Of a DNA stretch of 64,000 nt, positions 1 through 11,485 are shown one piece after another. The stretch lies in the NCBI GenBank assembly GCA_963855995.1, contig OY979716.1, positions 84,928,042 through 84,992,041 on the forward strand. The letters run 5' to 3'. Positions within the stretch are counted from its first letter, which is position 1. Every line of letters starts with the position of its first letter. Position numbers and translations under genes: made by a program. This DNA comes from Muricea muricata. Its lineage: Eukaryota; Cnidaria; Anthozoa; Malacalcyonacea; Plexauridae. The notes below the pieces were generated by a model. That model searched no databases. It had not been told where the DNA came from and was given only the letters and a program-made list of their open reading frames with translations.

Positions 1-138
1 TGCGTATTTTGACACGGGCTCACCTTTAGCTGTGGTCAGTGAAAACTTCATGAAAATAAGTAGCTTGCTCCGCCATGTTTTTGGCTTCGGCGCTTATTCG
101 AGAACGCTGTCTCCAGATATATAAATAGAGCTCTGCGG

Positions 139-1021
139 GTTTGCGGTCACAATCATTCGTTCGTTGTCCTGGACGATTTAATAGGGAGTTTTGGCAGCGA
201 CTACGAGTACGACTACAAGTACGAGATTTGATGGCATGTGCAGAAGTCGTAGTCGTTGTTGTTTCTGTTCGAATGTTCCTTTAGCAGTAAAACAAATGAC
301 GAGAAATAAAGTTTCTACAAACTACATTTTATGTAACCGAAAACCTTTCACAAAGTTCACCTTCACGTGTATTTAAATGCTGTAGATTTCAGAACTTACC
401 TAGAATTTTAAATTTTCTAGGATATGTTCTTCATAACATAGTAAATCACAAAGCCATATATCACACAGAAACTAACTTTCAATGGTATTTGAAAAGTCGT
501 AGTGAGGACTACGAGTTTTCAGCAAAATGTCGTACTCAAATGAGCGACGGCTACGACTTTTTTTCGTCAGAACGAGATGGCGGAAGCATATGACGTGCGC
601 TTGGCGCAAAAATGACAAATCTCGTACTCGTAGTTGTACTCGTAGTCGCTGCTAAAGCTCCCTAATGTCGCAATGTTCCAAGGATCAGCGCGTTGCCGAC
701 CTATATTTACGCGCGGTTCACATCATCGCGGAATATCCGTAGTGTACCTGACGCAAAATTTGTTTCCGCCCGGTAAATTGTCGCGCACGATCAGTTTGAA
801 TTCTCACTAAATGATCATCTTCAGAAACCCTCTCGATTCGTTGGGTATTTCAACGTTAGCAAAACAAATGTTTCCTGGACGTACTGACTACCTTATGGAG
901 TCGTTTCGTGATGCCACAAGTAGAACCTGTGGGTATTTGATGATCGATTGTCATCAACTCACGCCCGAAAATATGCGGTTGAGAACACGAACATTTTGCA
1001 CAGAGAAAGACAGATCGCGTA
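139..1021 (+). pseudogene. Polinton packaging ATPase fragment (FtsK/HerA-A32 type), split by a MITE
   Basis: Role by family: the ATPase that pumps DNA into the capsid. Seen: a Walker B-like VVLDDL at 163-180. After the MITE at about 183-662 the coding sequence resumes in the pattern expected for the C-terminal half, with a GSHHRGISVVYL stretch near 710-750, an LTQNLFP stretch, then FRNPLD and KQMFPG near 820-875. Damage: about 2 extra bases near 702 shift the frame, and a TAA at about 808 sits where the family usually has an aromatic residue. The Walker A part is not recognisable in bases 1-138. The gene is followed by the small Polinton genes on the same strand. Family call is good from motif order; exact ends are approximate. 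Confidence 0.72.
183..662. mobile_element. MITE with about 48-bp inverted repeats inside the ATPase pseudogene
   Basis: The ends are near-perfect inverted repeats: GGGAGTTTTGGCAGCGACTA at the left, and its complement ending GCTAAAGCTCCC at the right. TAA/TAAT flanks both sides (179-182 and 663-666), matching a 3-4 bp duplication of the interrupted ATPase sequence. The interior is full of short direct and inverted ACTACGA/TCGTAGT words. No coding capacity. TSD size suggests PIF/Harbinger-type mobilisation but does not prove it. Confidence 0.8.
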
Positions 1022-1083
1022 GGTAAAACGTACTTAAATCGCGTGCGCAAAAGGAAACGGTCATTGTCAATATGTAGAAGCGC

Positions 1084-1384
1084 ATGAAAGGAAGTCTGCC
1101 GTATTTCCAGATTTTGGCAAAAGCTAAACCGAAACTACGAAAGATATTGATCGAAAACGTTCCCGACAGCTATTTACGAGTGTTGTTTGAGTACACTTAA
1201 AGGGGTTATTCCATTAATATCGCGTCAGAAGCGTCGTTTGGCGCCGTACAGGACACAACTCCGTGCGTTGGCAAACAGGAAAGTTTCTCAAAAACGTAAA
1301 AAGACCTATTTGACGCAAAGAGGCGGAGCCCTTCTACCATTTGTTTTACCGGCCGCTCTGAGTGCGCTTGGAAGTTTGTTCTAG
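1084..1384 (+). pseudogene. Small Polinton pX-like protein, frameshifted
   Basis: An ATG at 1084 opens a basic ORF of about 37 codons that reaches a TAA at the end of line 1200. The next frame, from about 1187, continues for 65 codons to 1384 with a Lys/Arg-rich body and a Gly-Gly plus hydrophobic C terminus (QRGGALLPFVLP). Known: Polintons and adintoviruses carry a short basic protein with a glycine-hydrophobic tail compared with adenoviral core proteins. The two frames overlap around 1187-1199, consistent with a one-base loss. It lies between the ATPase and the next conserved small gene, all on the + strand. A small unrelated basic protein is possible, but the neighbourhood supports the call. 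Confidence 0.6.
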
Positions 1385-1386
1385 GC

Positions 1387-1978
1387 ATGAAACACAGTAA
1401 GAAAATGGTGCTGGTTCCGGAGGAGGCTCTTCAACGATATGAACAAAGGCAGAGACTCGAGACGTCTCCTTTGATGGGCACGATGATGCAAAAGGATACG
1501 CAAATTTCGGACATTCTTCAACGAGACGATGTGGCCGATGATAAAAAGCAGAAACTGTTCAATACATTTTTGGAACGTTATCTGGAGTTGAGACGACAGA
1601 AAGAGACACCGAGCCCGGTAATGAAAGAGCGAACAGCGAGCCCAGCCGCAATTATCCGATGCCGACGTGGTGGAACCTGTACCCAGAACCATGCGTCCGA
1701 GAGCCACAGCGCTCTTATCCCGTTTGAAAGCGAAACCCTATATGATTACGCGTGATAGAACGGGACAAGTGAAAATTGAAGGTGAAACCAATCCTAATTC
1801 GAACATCTCGGATTTGGTCAACGATGCTATGAGATTCAGAAAGAGTTTCAATCCTGCGGGTTCGAAGGAATTTTTTGAGGTTTTAAACAAAATGAACGTG
1901 CCTAAGAATTTAGTGAGAAACACCCCGCAAAACTTTTTGCTTGTTTTAGGATCGTGTTCTAACGCATATGCGATTTGA
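1387..1978 (+). pseudogene. Conserved small Polinton protein of unknown function, frameshifted
   Basis: The first segment (1387 to about 1660) starts MKHSKKMVLVPEEALQRYEQ and has a charged, helix-rich body (KQKLFNTFLERYLELRR). The second (about 1667-1978, other frame) has a SNISDLVNDAMRFRKSFNP motif and ends just before the capsid gene on the opposite strand. Both parts follow the order of one widespread Polinton protein that has no assigned function. The frame changes at about 1660-1690, so one indel separates them. The start was chosen because it follows the previous stop by two bases and gives the expected N terminus. It converges with the - strand capsid gene whose stop is at 1995. Confidence 0.62.
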
Positions 1979-2835
1979 GCGGTGTTCATGTCTTTTAACC
2001 AGAATAGTCGTAGATGTTTCTTTCAGAATCGATATGAATCGTATTTTCGAATTCGCCATAACACACCTGACTCACAGCCGCCGTTGGTGCAGTACTGAAC
2101 TTGATCTCGACTGCGAAATTTTCGCGCTGCACCACATTAAAATGGTCAGAGGATCCGCACATGTTGGGTGTTAGGTTAGCAGCATACAAGGCATAGCCAT
2201 TCGCGAAATCATCGCGCGAAATGTCGTTTCCGGTATCATAAAATAACTTTCCGGTGCCTGAGAACATGGCGAGGTACGCCTCAATGTACCGGGGATTTGC
2301 GGCTGCGCAGGAAAGCTGCATGTAAAGGTTTGAAAGGCACTTCTCCGTCGACCGTGACGCCAACGAACAAGGTGGTATAGGTTTTAAAGTTGTAAGGATT
2401 TTTCTTGTAGGCCCCGTTGAATGCTGCGCTGTCGATCATTCCGAACACAAACGTTTTCGGCACGAGCCCGTTACAGAGGTTATCTTTTCTCAACGACGGA
2501 TTTCCTGCCGCAATGGTAAAAGTTTTGCACTGCAGGCGTCTCACGGGATAGATGGCCGGTCCTTTTTTTAACGCCAATTCGTGAGCGATGGAGATGCTCG
2601 GGCTCACTTTGACTTTACGTATTTTGAGATTAGCTTCGGTCAGTTTCACTCTGTAATCCGCATCGTTCTCGGAATCCATCAAACAAAATTCGTTCGCATT
2701 ACGATTCAAAATGATTTTGAGATTGACAAAACTCAGGAGGAGACGTTCGCTTCCAAACACGTCACAGAACAATGGTCCTGCCATTTCGATGATTCCGCTT
2801 TTGTGGCTGAAGGCATATCTCTTTTTCAGACCCAT

Positions 2836-5156
2836 ATTAATTTAATTTAATTTATAAAAATTTATACAGCCCTAAAACTATAAAAATATTCTAAAGCGCT
2901 AAATTACATTGTACTATACCTATGCAACATTTACTATTGTACTACATATACAAATATCTATTTAAAAACAAGAGGTATTAATATAGGCATCCCTATATAA
3001 AAATGTCTTAAGATTTATCTTAAAATAATCCAAAGAAGGCGAAAGCCGAATTTCATACGGTAGTAAGTTCCACAGAGTAGGTCCTGCTTTTGAGAAGGCG
3101 CGATCACCAAAAGACTCTACATGTGGTTGGAACATGAAGCAGCATTTGTTCATCCGATTTCGAAGAATAGTTATTACTTTGTTTATAAGTCAGCATGTCA
3201 CCAATATATTTGGGAGTGAAACCATGCAGAGCTTTATAAACCAACAGTACAATCTTACAAACTTTCAGACGATTTCTGTTTGGTCAATGCATTAATAACA
3301 CGAAACAATTTCTTAGAATTATCCGAACATTCGTCAATTAAATCGGAGTAATAGCTGATCTTGGTTTTACGGAGACAAGCACTGTATTTATCTCTAGTCC
3401 TGTAATAAATCTCTCTATCACTGGAGCATCCAGATTGAAGCATTTTTCTTTCACATTTTCGTCGTTCAGCTTTAAGCTTTTTAAGATCATCATTAAACCA
3501 AGGTAACACAGGTCTCACAACCATTATTTTAGTCGTCATAGGAACGTGTTTATCAAGAATACTTGACAAAGTCGTGTCATAACAACGTGACAACTCATCA
3601 ATATCCGTAAAGGAATTAACACATAGTTCAGACGAGGAAATATCATTTTTAAACATGGGAATGTCTATTTCTTTCAACTGATCGAATCGGATTTTCTTAA
3701 CCATAAAATTCATAAAACTCGGGAATATTCAAGTTACACTCAATGAACGAATGATCAGATAAAGCCAGTGTAGATTCCAATTCAGTTATTATCACATCAT
3801 TAATTGGTCTAGGCATCACAAGGTCCAGCGTATGACCAGAAGTATGCGTTGGAAAGGCCACATGTTGGATTAGACCAAATGTTTCCAAAAGCTCACAACA
3901 TTTATTTAGCGAGAGGATTTAGGAGAGGATCTTAATTGATGTACGGTATTTTGCTGTTGCACGGAATTAATGACACCAGAGGCATTCATTTCTGGCGGGT
4001 AACACATAACACTTTGCTGCTGTTTTAATTGTTAATATTGTACTCGGTTTACTCGCTTGTGACCATCCATTGTTGCGGCAGATTTGTACAAATCACTTTG
4101 TTGTTGTTGCGTGGGATTTGAGGAGGCGTGTTGATGGAATGATGTATGATTTTTGTCTACATTATACAAATCCAATTTGTAACTTTCCATCTCCAAATTT
4201 AATGCCAGAATTCGGTCAGCAAGTTTTTTTATTTTCAGTCAAATACTCGTACGAATCCATCTTGCGACTAATACATGGTGTTATTTCTTTTTGTTTTTTA
4301 TGTATGTCCGCAACCTCTACGCAGGTTCGATTGAATTTCCAATATAACTATATCTAACTTCGCTCCTTCAGGTCAATTGCAATTTGGCTGTCCGCTAGGT
4401 CCATCTCGCACATCCGAGTTTGATCTGTATTTTCACCCCCTATATATAAATCCGTTTGCACCGGAGCATCACATTTCACACTCTTGCATTGGGATTCAAT
4501 ATAATTGGTAACCATTAGCATGTCCTCGCGGAGACCATTTATAACTGTAGACATTTGGTGGGTATTCATCTTAAAGTCACCGATTTCTTGAAGCAATCGA
4601 TCAACAACAGTGTTTTCCTTCGCTTCAAATTCATGTAACTGAGCTTTACTCTAGCATAGTTTAACAGCTAAATCCTTTAATCTATCACCAAGTTCACGTT
4701 GAAACAAGAGGGATTTCTTATTCGCGTACCAAGTAATACATAATCTATCATTTCGGAATGATTTTCCACTACCGCCTGTCGAACTCCATTTACCATCGTT
4801 GCCAAACAAATCCGATACAAAATTCCTCAATAGTTCGTAGTTTCCAGTCCATTTAATTTGGTTACCATGATTACTATACTCTATATATTCAACATACAGT
4901 AGCGTAGCCAGCCCGACGATTTAGTCCCGCTATGCAAATATTTTCGTGTTCATTGACAGTAAAAACAACAATTTCTAAAGAAATGAATAATTACAATGAT
5001 TTGAAATTTGCATAGCGGGACTAAATCGTCGGGCTGGCTACGCTACTGTCAACATACGTCGGCACAACATTAGAAAACGTAATTTCAAGCTGTCTAAATT
5101 GATCTTTAGCTGCATTATCTAACGTGCTACTGTCCGCCATCTTGAGTGAGTGTGCG
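2836..5156 (-). mobile_element. CR1/L2-like LINE, internally deleted, nested in the Polinton capsid gene
   Basis: Read on the - strand from right to left. An ATG at 5140 (ATGGCGGACAGTAGC) opens an ORF1-like protein with a WYANKKSLLFQ motif near 4700, ending near 4354. Next comes the end of an endonuclease domain (3888-3697, TSGHTLDLVMP and ALSDHSFIECN), the pre-RT linker (3713-3255), and then directly the C-terminal tail (3153-2962, FGDRAFSKAGPTLWNLLPYE). The reverse transcriptase core is missing, so this is an internal deletion. The 3' end is a short TTAAA repeat abutting capsid coding sequence at 2836. The 5' boundary at about 5150-5160 is inferred from where capsid coding stops. No convincing TSD was found. 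Confidence 0.78.
4897..5048. mobile_element. hAT-type MITE inside LINE ORF1, 8-bp TSD
   Basis: TIRs of about 40 bp begin CAGTAGCGTAGCCAGCCCGA and end with the exact complement. The 8-bp TSD TCAACATA is perfect at 4889-4896 and 5049-5056. The 152-bp element has no coding capacity. It interrupts the LINE ORF1, which in turn interrupts the Polinton capsid gene. Confidence 0.93.
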
Positions 5157-5784
5157 CCACTTGGCGTTAGCAGCTGCCAGTGTAAGGTCTGCGACGTCCA
5201 CCTTTCCAGCTGTGCCCTTGTAGAACATGCCGGCCGTCAATTGAGACTGTTTTGCAGCAGAACCATAGTTTAAAAGCGTTTCCAAGTAGGCACGATAGGC
5301 ATACGTTCCTGTCGTTTAAGTTACTTGTTTTTGTTTCAAAAACGCATCAACTTGTTTGAAAAAACTGTGAAGGAAATTGTTGACGATGCCTACTTTTTCA
5401 TCCGCGTCGAGATCGTTCTCGTTTGCTTCGGTCACTTTTGCCCGAAACACCAAAATGGTCTTTGACAAGTCAGTGTAATCGTCAGTGACCGAGCAAAGAA
5501 ACGTGATGGCCGATGGGTCCGGGGGCTAATGGTCGATCTACAATCCTTTTTTCAAACTCACTTGCGTCGGCGGAACAGAAATAAATCCAGTTCCGTTTTA
5601 GTACACTCTCCCGATTTATCGTGAACGAAATTCATAGTTACGAAGTTCATAGTTTTACTCATAGAAACGAAATTCATAGTTTTACTGTCTTTATTTGTAT
5701 TTATGTATATAGTTTTCTTTTTATTGTCACGCCCCCCTTGGAAATCAGCTATTGCTGAAGGGGTAAGCGTGAATAAATATAGTT

Positions 5785-5961
<177 letters not shown>

Positions 5962-6097
5962 AACCGAATATGTCTCGAGGAGATGTTCTCGCTCGCTTGG
6001 TCGGTCGAAGGAAATAGCAAGACATAAATTTTGTTAGGTTCGCGAAAATTGCGAAGGGTGCACCATCACCCATCTCTCTCAAACGCACCACACGTGT

Positions 6098-6310
6098 TTG
6101 TACATGGGAAAGTTTAAACGACTCGAGTACTTTGATGCAGCATTGCAACGTGCTTCGGAAACGGCGGTGATGAAAACGTTTACAGAAAGTCTGAGTGCGG
6201 CATTCATGCTGAACATTCCATCAAACATGGAAAACGGTCTTTTGCGTGGAAAACGAACAAAAGCTGAAGCAAGAGAATTTGAAAATACTACAAATTCAAC
6301 ACAGCAATGA
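6098..6310 (+). CDS. Small Polinton-associated ORF, unrecognised
   Basis: I do not recognise this 70-codon ORF. It encodes a charged, probably helical peptide (KFKRLEYFDAALQRASET) with a conserved-looking basic patch (LLRGKRTKAEA). Its stop overlaps the next ATG in an ATGA arrangement at 6307-6310, which suggests a tight viral-type gene array. No signal peptide or membrane segment is seen. It sits between the capsid and polymerase genes on the + strand, so it is most simply a Polinton accessory gene; it may be truncated at either end. Confidence 0.4.
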   Translation: MYMGKFKRLEYFDAALQRASETAVMKTFTESLSAAFMLNIPSNMENGLLRGKRTKAEAREFENTTNSTQQ

Positions 6311-6546
6311 CGATCGATGTCGTGTTTATGGCCAAGAACAAAGTAGTGCTTCGCATAACCATGGACGTTACTAATTTCTACTGAAAAATTATATGCGAAC
6401 TAACAACGGAGAAGTTGGGAGTTCACTACGAAAAACACACACCGATAAGAAGTTGATCCAGAAAGTTTGGTGCATATGCGTTCACTACGGTTATATTTCA
6501 GAAAACTATGACGTCACGGAATTGGACGCAATGAACTTTGATTTAT
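6307..6546 (+). pseudogene. Decayed Polinton-associated ORF overlapping its neighbour
   Basis: It starts at the ATG in the ATGA overlap (MTIDVVFMAKNKVVLRITMD). The frame is stopped by a TGA near 6380, continues in-frame in coding-like text, then shifts frame around 6443 and ends at a TAA near 6546 after YDVTELDAMNFDL. The pieces look like one short protein of about 80 residues that has decayed. No family recognised. Confidence 0.35.
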
Positions 6547-6562
6547 AAACGATTACGCTCGT

Positions 6563-6940
6563 GTGCTTTCCCGTCAGTCTGAACAAGTGTTTGCGGTGAA
6601 AACATGTCGTGGAGAGATATTGTTGGTGCGTGGTTGTCGAATAAAAAAGGATCTGTTGGATTTAATACGTTGTCTGGTGGACACAAATATAATACCCGAG
6701 GCGCTTGTAAATAATTCAACGCTGCAATCGATTTTGCTGACGCAAATCATGCTGGAAACATTAAATGGAATATCCGTGCCTAAAGCACCGCAGGGGAATA
6801 ATTTTACTTACCACATGAATGCCAAAGAGATGATGATGTGGGAACTTGGCGCGAAGAATGCGAAACATATCAAATCGCTCGAAGACCAGACAGGCGTGAA
6901 CTTGCACCATTATTATAAACTAAAAATCGATCAACAATAG
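6563..6940 (+). CDS. Polinton-associated protein, unrecognised (about 125 codons)
   Basis: No family recognised. The ORF has no clear ATG at its left end (first ATG-type codon is downstream), and coding-like text seems to extend upstream to about 6550, so the N terminus is uncertain. The predicted protein is globular and mixed alpha/beta in character, with hydrophobic LLTQIMLETLNG and charged ELGAKNAKHIKSLEDQ segments and no membrane helix. It lies on the + strand, tail to tail with polymerase B. It probably belongs to the Polinton; a role in DNA handling or packaging would be a guess and is not claimed. Confidence 0.4.
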   Translation: MLSRQSEQVFAVKTCRGEILLVRGCRIKKDLLDLIRCLVDTNIIPEALVNNSTLQSILLTQIMLETLNGISVPKAPQGNNFTYHMNAKEMMMWELGAKNAKHIKSLEDQTGVNLHHYYKLKIDQQ

Positions 6941-6984
6941 CGAGGGAGCAAAAGCCTGCCCATTTTCGAAGAGATGCTCACAAC

Positions 6985-7150
6985 ACAAAGCTAATATAAA
7001 AACATTTTATTAAAAGGACAGGCGTGTTAAATAACGCCTTAAAGCTGTGTTAAACAAACAGCAAACAAATACAGACATGTTAAGTAAAGCTGTGTTAAAT
7101 AACAGCAAAATAGAGTCTCAGCTGTGTTAAATAACAGCAAGACTGTTTGT
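6985..7150. repeat. Short tandem-like AGCTGTGTTAAATAACAGCAA units
   Basis: Three to four imperfect copies of a unit around GCTGTGTTAAAYAACAGC lie between the convergent accessory ORF and the polymerase stop. Each unit is itself a short inverted repeat (GCTGTgttaaataACAGC), so it could form a hairpin in RNA read from either strand, as expected of an intergenic terminator or 3'-end element. Confidence 0.6.
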
Positions 7151-7165
7151 TATAGATTATTACAA

Positions 7166-10100
7166 TTAATACCCGTAAGGTAATGTTTTGTAATTGTCTT
7201 TGATGGTACGTTTGTTATAAACAACACGATAGTCTTTCTTCATGCGTTTGGTCTGAATTTCTTTCGTTTGTGTATTTCGCGTGATTCTGAACGGGATATC
7301 CACCGACACTTGCCCGTCACACCGCATTCTGCCCGTAAGAACACCAGCGCGCAAATCACTTCAAAATTGACTTTTTGCGCGCCGTACAATCAAAGGTGAT
7401 CCCACGTAGTTTGACTTCGGTTTTTCCGGTATTGGTTTTGTAACAGTAATTCTTCGGTCCGCCCGACGGAAATACCGTGATGTGTTCGCCTCTTGATTCA
7501 TCGGTCAGGTCGCCAGTATAGTTACCCAATCGAGGCTCAGTTTGGCCGGGTTGAATGAGATAAATCGCCGCGTCGGTATCATAGTACAACACGCGTTTTT
7601 GTAGCATGTCGAGCTCTTCGTAGAGTTGTAATCGAGCATACGCCGTGGTTATCGCGGCAATGAACACATTGGTTTTGGGATCAGGGTAAACGAACTCGTC
7701 GCCAAACTCGTATCGGATTTCCATGATTTCATCACCCACGAGATCGGCATCGAGCGCGGTGATTTCGTGGAACGTCAAGTAGTCAAAAAACAGTTGAGGA
7801 TCGTCAATCTGTTCGGTCTTGACCATTTTCGATCGTTGCGCAAATTTACCCCAAAATGAGTTCAGCATGAGTTTAGCCAATGCAGGTAATCCCGCGTTGT
7901 AAACAATTTTGGTCGGATCCAATTGAATGCCTTAATTTTGCAAAATATCATTGACGTACCATTGCTTCCAGCTTGGTCTTGGCGAACGTGTCAATATATT
8001 CTTTGAACAAGGTATCGGTTTTCTGCGGGAATTGCCACACTTCATGCAATTGGATGATCCGATAGCCTTTCTCCAAAGCTTTCATCACTTCAACACTGCA
8101 CCACGTTCCTTGAATAGCTCTTTCGGCATCGGAATGTGTGCACGGGGCCTGATTGCTGGTATCTGCACACGTTTTGCAGAAGGCGAACATCAACTTGTCT
8201 TGAGCATGATACGGACGAACGGGATGTAATAAACCGCGAGGTGGTAATACCGTGCATTTGATCAATCCGAAATAGTTGGAAACGTCTTCGTGAAAATTTT
8301 CGGTAATAATTTCTGGGTGACCTGTACGTGCGGCTATGGACCGGTTGACGTGAAGGTATGGGCTGGTAAAGTCCACGTACCGGATTTGCTCGTCTCCTTG
8401 ACAAAGATGGTACAAATTCGCGGCGTTGGTTCGCCACCGTACAAACCATCACGTGGCTCTAACAGGTCGGCAATATGGTAATGATCGAAGTAATATTTCA
8501 TGTCTTCGTCGTTATTCAATTCCCCGTTGACGTCGCATTTCCATATTTCCACGACGTTGTAGCCTTGACCTCTCAAGTACTCGATCTTTTCCACGGTAGA
8601 ATAATGGAGTTCCTGCGTGGTTTTACCATTGACCGGGTTCACGATATCGCGAGCGTAACATTTTGGGCATCCGTGCCAGAAACAGCCGTAGACTTCGTGG
8701 GCCGTGTGCGTTTCTTGGTGGTAACCGTCGAGCAAATAGAGACCAACACGTTTCTCACCACCGTTACGTGCGTGTTGGATATAAGTTTCGTTCTTTTTGG
8801 CCGTGTACGAGAGCCATTTATGGGCAAACAACGATTGTTTGTTCTAGGGGCAATATCCCAACGGTGGAATGATTACTATCGTATTTTTTGGGAGGTAGTT
8901 AGTGCGATACACGAGATGACAGGCCGGCGCAATAGTGAGTGTTGTAAACGGATCGATATCTGTGACGTTATAAAACAGTTCGCGAAATTCTAGGCAACAC
9001 CGTCGGGGAATATCGACATCGGAACGACAGTACGTTACGACCTCTTCTTGGAAGTTGAACACATTTGCTTTCTTCCTTTGACGTGTGCCATGCCAAGAAC
9101 GTTTCTCTGTCTTTTGGATTCATCCCGTTTGAGCTATAGTAGGGCGTAGCTGGAATAGGGCCGATATAGTCCTCGTTTTCTTTCTTGTTAAAGAGGTGAG
9201 GAAAGTAACCTTTAGCAAGTTCTTCAATCCCAAAAGTTTTCGGGAAGTTGGCGAGTTTCATGGAATGCAATTGAGCGAGTCCACGAACCGGATGTTAAAC
9301 ATGTCCACCGTCAAACTAAGAACTTTAGCACCAGGCATGATGACATCGCACTTTACCCCGTGTTCACGTAAATACGGACAAAGGACAAAGTAACTACCAT
9401 AGCCTTGGAAATTATGAGCCATGACCGTACAGTTGGCATGTTCCGTCGTGAACAACCATTTGCTGAACTCGTTCCGAGTATTGTCGCCTTGGAAAATCCA
9501 TTCCTCGTCAGCGTCGTTTTGTACAATACATAAATTTGCGTTCGTGGTTCCCGTTTTCCTGACGGCACTTAAAGTCAAAGAACAATAGTTCTTGCAACGA
9601 CTCTTCAACTGCTTCGTCTTCGGGTTCTCGTTGTCGACATTCCGCATCGAAGAAGGCCGAAACGTCGTACCCGTTTTCTGGCACTTCTTCCTTTTCTACA
9701 GGACCTGTTTTTTTCTTTTGTCTCGGGGTTGAATAAAACACCGATGACTTTCGGCTCCCACGAACTTACCACAGATCTAGCACTTTGTCAGTCCGCATCG
9801 ATGTTTTTGGTGCAGTTGTTTACATCGGTCGACGACTTTCTTGCACTTCGTACATTTCACTAGACTTTGGCAAACGGATCGGGCATCGCCTCTAGATTGT
9901 TTATGTTGCTCATAACACTGTTGGCTCTTGAACAACCGATGACAATCTTTACAACTCACTCATGACACTTCAAAGCACTCGGAAGGAAACCCACAGCACT
10001 TGCAGTCGTTCGGACACCGATGGTCTTCTTGATTGTTGTAAGCCTTTTTGCGTGCGTGACAATAATAACTGTGGACCAAAAAAACAGGCATCTTGGTGAT

Positions 10101-11138
10101 GACGTCATAATGGTAGTTGTGCATGTACAAGTAAATCCTCTGGTCTTTCTCTGGGCCAGCATAGATGATTTTATTGCCGTATTCTTTGGACACGATACTG
10201 ATCTGATAATCGGTAAGGTACGCTTGAAATAGTTTGGCTTGCTCGGGTCCAGACGCACCAAGAGGCACGCCGGCGCTTTGGTGGAGTTCTTGTGCCAAAC
10301 GCGTTTGCATAGGATTGAGGTAATCTCGTATTCGACGGTCTTGTGGATCGTTATCAACCTTGGCCTTGGCCACTGCGAGGGCTCGCGCCATACATAAATC
10401 ATCATTATTCTGGATACGGACGATCGATGTTTTCTTTTTTAGATGTTTTTCTAGATTGATTTCACTTCGGTTATTGCCTTTACCACCAGATGGCATACTA
10501 ACATGAATAACATTGACGTCGACCGTGTCATAAAGTCTGAATTCCTGGTTGGATTGAATAACCCGTTGGAACTCAGCAAGAATCCGTTCCGTAGTTAACC
10601 GTTCAGGTGACATGAACGGAAATGTAATAGGGTATTCCAACCGATTGGAGTGAATTAAAACACGTTCTTGGTCTTGTGGTGGAACGCCGCCGATCGTCTC
10701 GTCCAGAATTTGTTGAAATATATGGTGTAGTCTTTTGTGCAAATTGGTAAGTTCAGCATCGGGAAGGGTATTTGTGAATCGGACACGATAATTCATCCCG
10801 GTCGTCCTAAACTTTTTAATGTTCACTTGGGTGACGCTCTCAATGTTAAACGGTTTTTCATCATCTTGGCCACGACCGATTTGGACAGGTTCATCATCAT
10901 CACCGTCCAGCATTTTATCATAAGATCTTTTCTCCCCCCGGTTCAGTTGCAATGCATCATTCATTTGGACAGGCTCATCACCATCCAACATTTCATCATA
11001 CGACCTCTTTTCCCCACGGTTAGCCTGTAGTATAACTTCATCGTTATTCCATCCAACTAAAACCGTTCGCGTTCTTCCAGCGTCCAAGTATCGGAAATAT
11101 CGGGCACCAATCCCATCCGCTCGTTCTCCATTCTCCAT
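7166..11138 (-). pseudogene. Polinton protein-primed DNA polymerase B, multiply frameshifted
   Basis: Role by family: replication of the element by protein priming. An intact N-terminal part spans 11138-9960 (392 codons) with a duplicated NRGEKRSYD segment. A Cys-rich zinc-finger-like piece lies at 9959-9777. The exonuclease domain begins near 9590 (FFDFKCRQE, where a D-x-E is expected). The palm carries motif A near 8373-8353 (DFTSPYL, where SLYP is expected), the motif B region near 7865 (LNSFWGK) and motif C near 7590-7570 (YYDTDAA). The C terminus ends TLPYGY at 7169. At least six frame changes separate the segments. Missing key residues plus frameshifts make it inactive. Confidence 0.88.
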
Positions 11139-11485
11139 TCCGCTATAAGTTGAAAAATTGCCATTTGCCTTTTAAACACAAGTCGTTGCTCCTGCTCAGT
11201 CAATAGTGACCTATAGCATGGCGATAAACGGCAACGGCAACGTGACCCGGAAGTAAAACTAAACTGCCGGTAACAACGTGCGCATGCGTAGAATTTGAAA
11301 TCTGCCGTCGCCTTTTACACGCCGACGTGAAAGAGCGTGTTTTGGGGTTGTCTGAAAATGTGAGTATGTATTTCTGTATTTCTTCTCAAATTTATCCGCT
11401 AAGGGAACTAAAATATTAAATATATCTACTAATAACTTTTATAAAGTTTGTGTAAGTGTTACTTTCTATATTTGTTAGTTTGAAC
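11139..11485. other. Intergenic, Polinton/Harbinger junction
   Basis: No ORF. A GGCAACGGCAACG-type GC-rich stretch at about 11224-11330 may hold the left end of the Harbinger element and its promoter, but no partner inverted repeat was found. Confidence 0.4.

Larger units (their letters stand above)
1995..5635 (-). pseudogene. Polinton capsid-type protein (F54H12.2-like), split by a LINE
   Basis: Role by family: a structural, jelly-roll capsid-type protein; I cannot decide major versus minor capsid from sequence alone. The 5' part (5635 to about 5157) starts MNFVHDKSGECTK and includes TYAYRAYLETLLNYG near 5300-5250. The 3' part (about 2835-1995) includes AGPLFCDVFGSERLLL, DAAFNGAYKKNPYNFK-like text near 2430-2380, and a C terminus ending NIYDYSG at the stop. 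A 2.3-kb LINE separates the halves. Further damage: stops and a frameshift at about 5590-5520, a TAA near 5318, and a frameshift at about 2340-2290. Total coding length without the LINE is about 440 codons, in line with the family. Start chosen at the ATG at 5635. Confidence 0.75.

Noticed and set aside
8475..8993. 172-codon + strand ORF
   Set aside because: Antisense shadow of the DNA polymerase B pseudogene.
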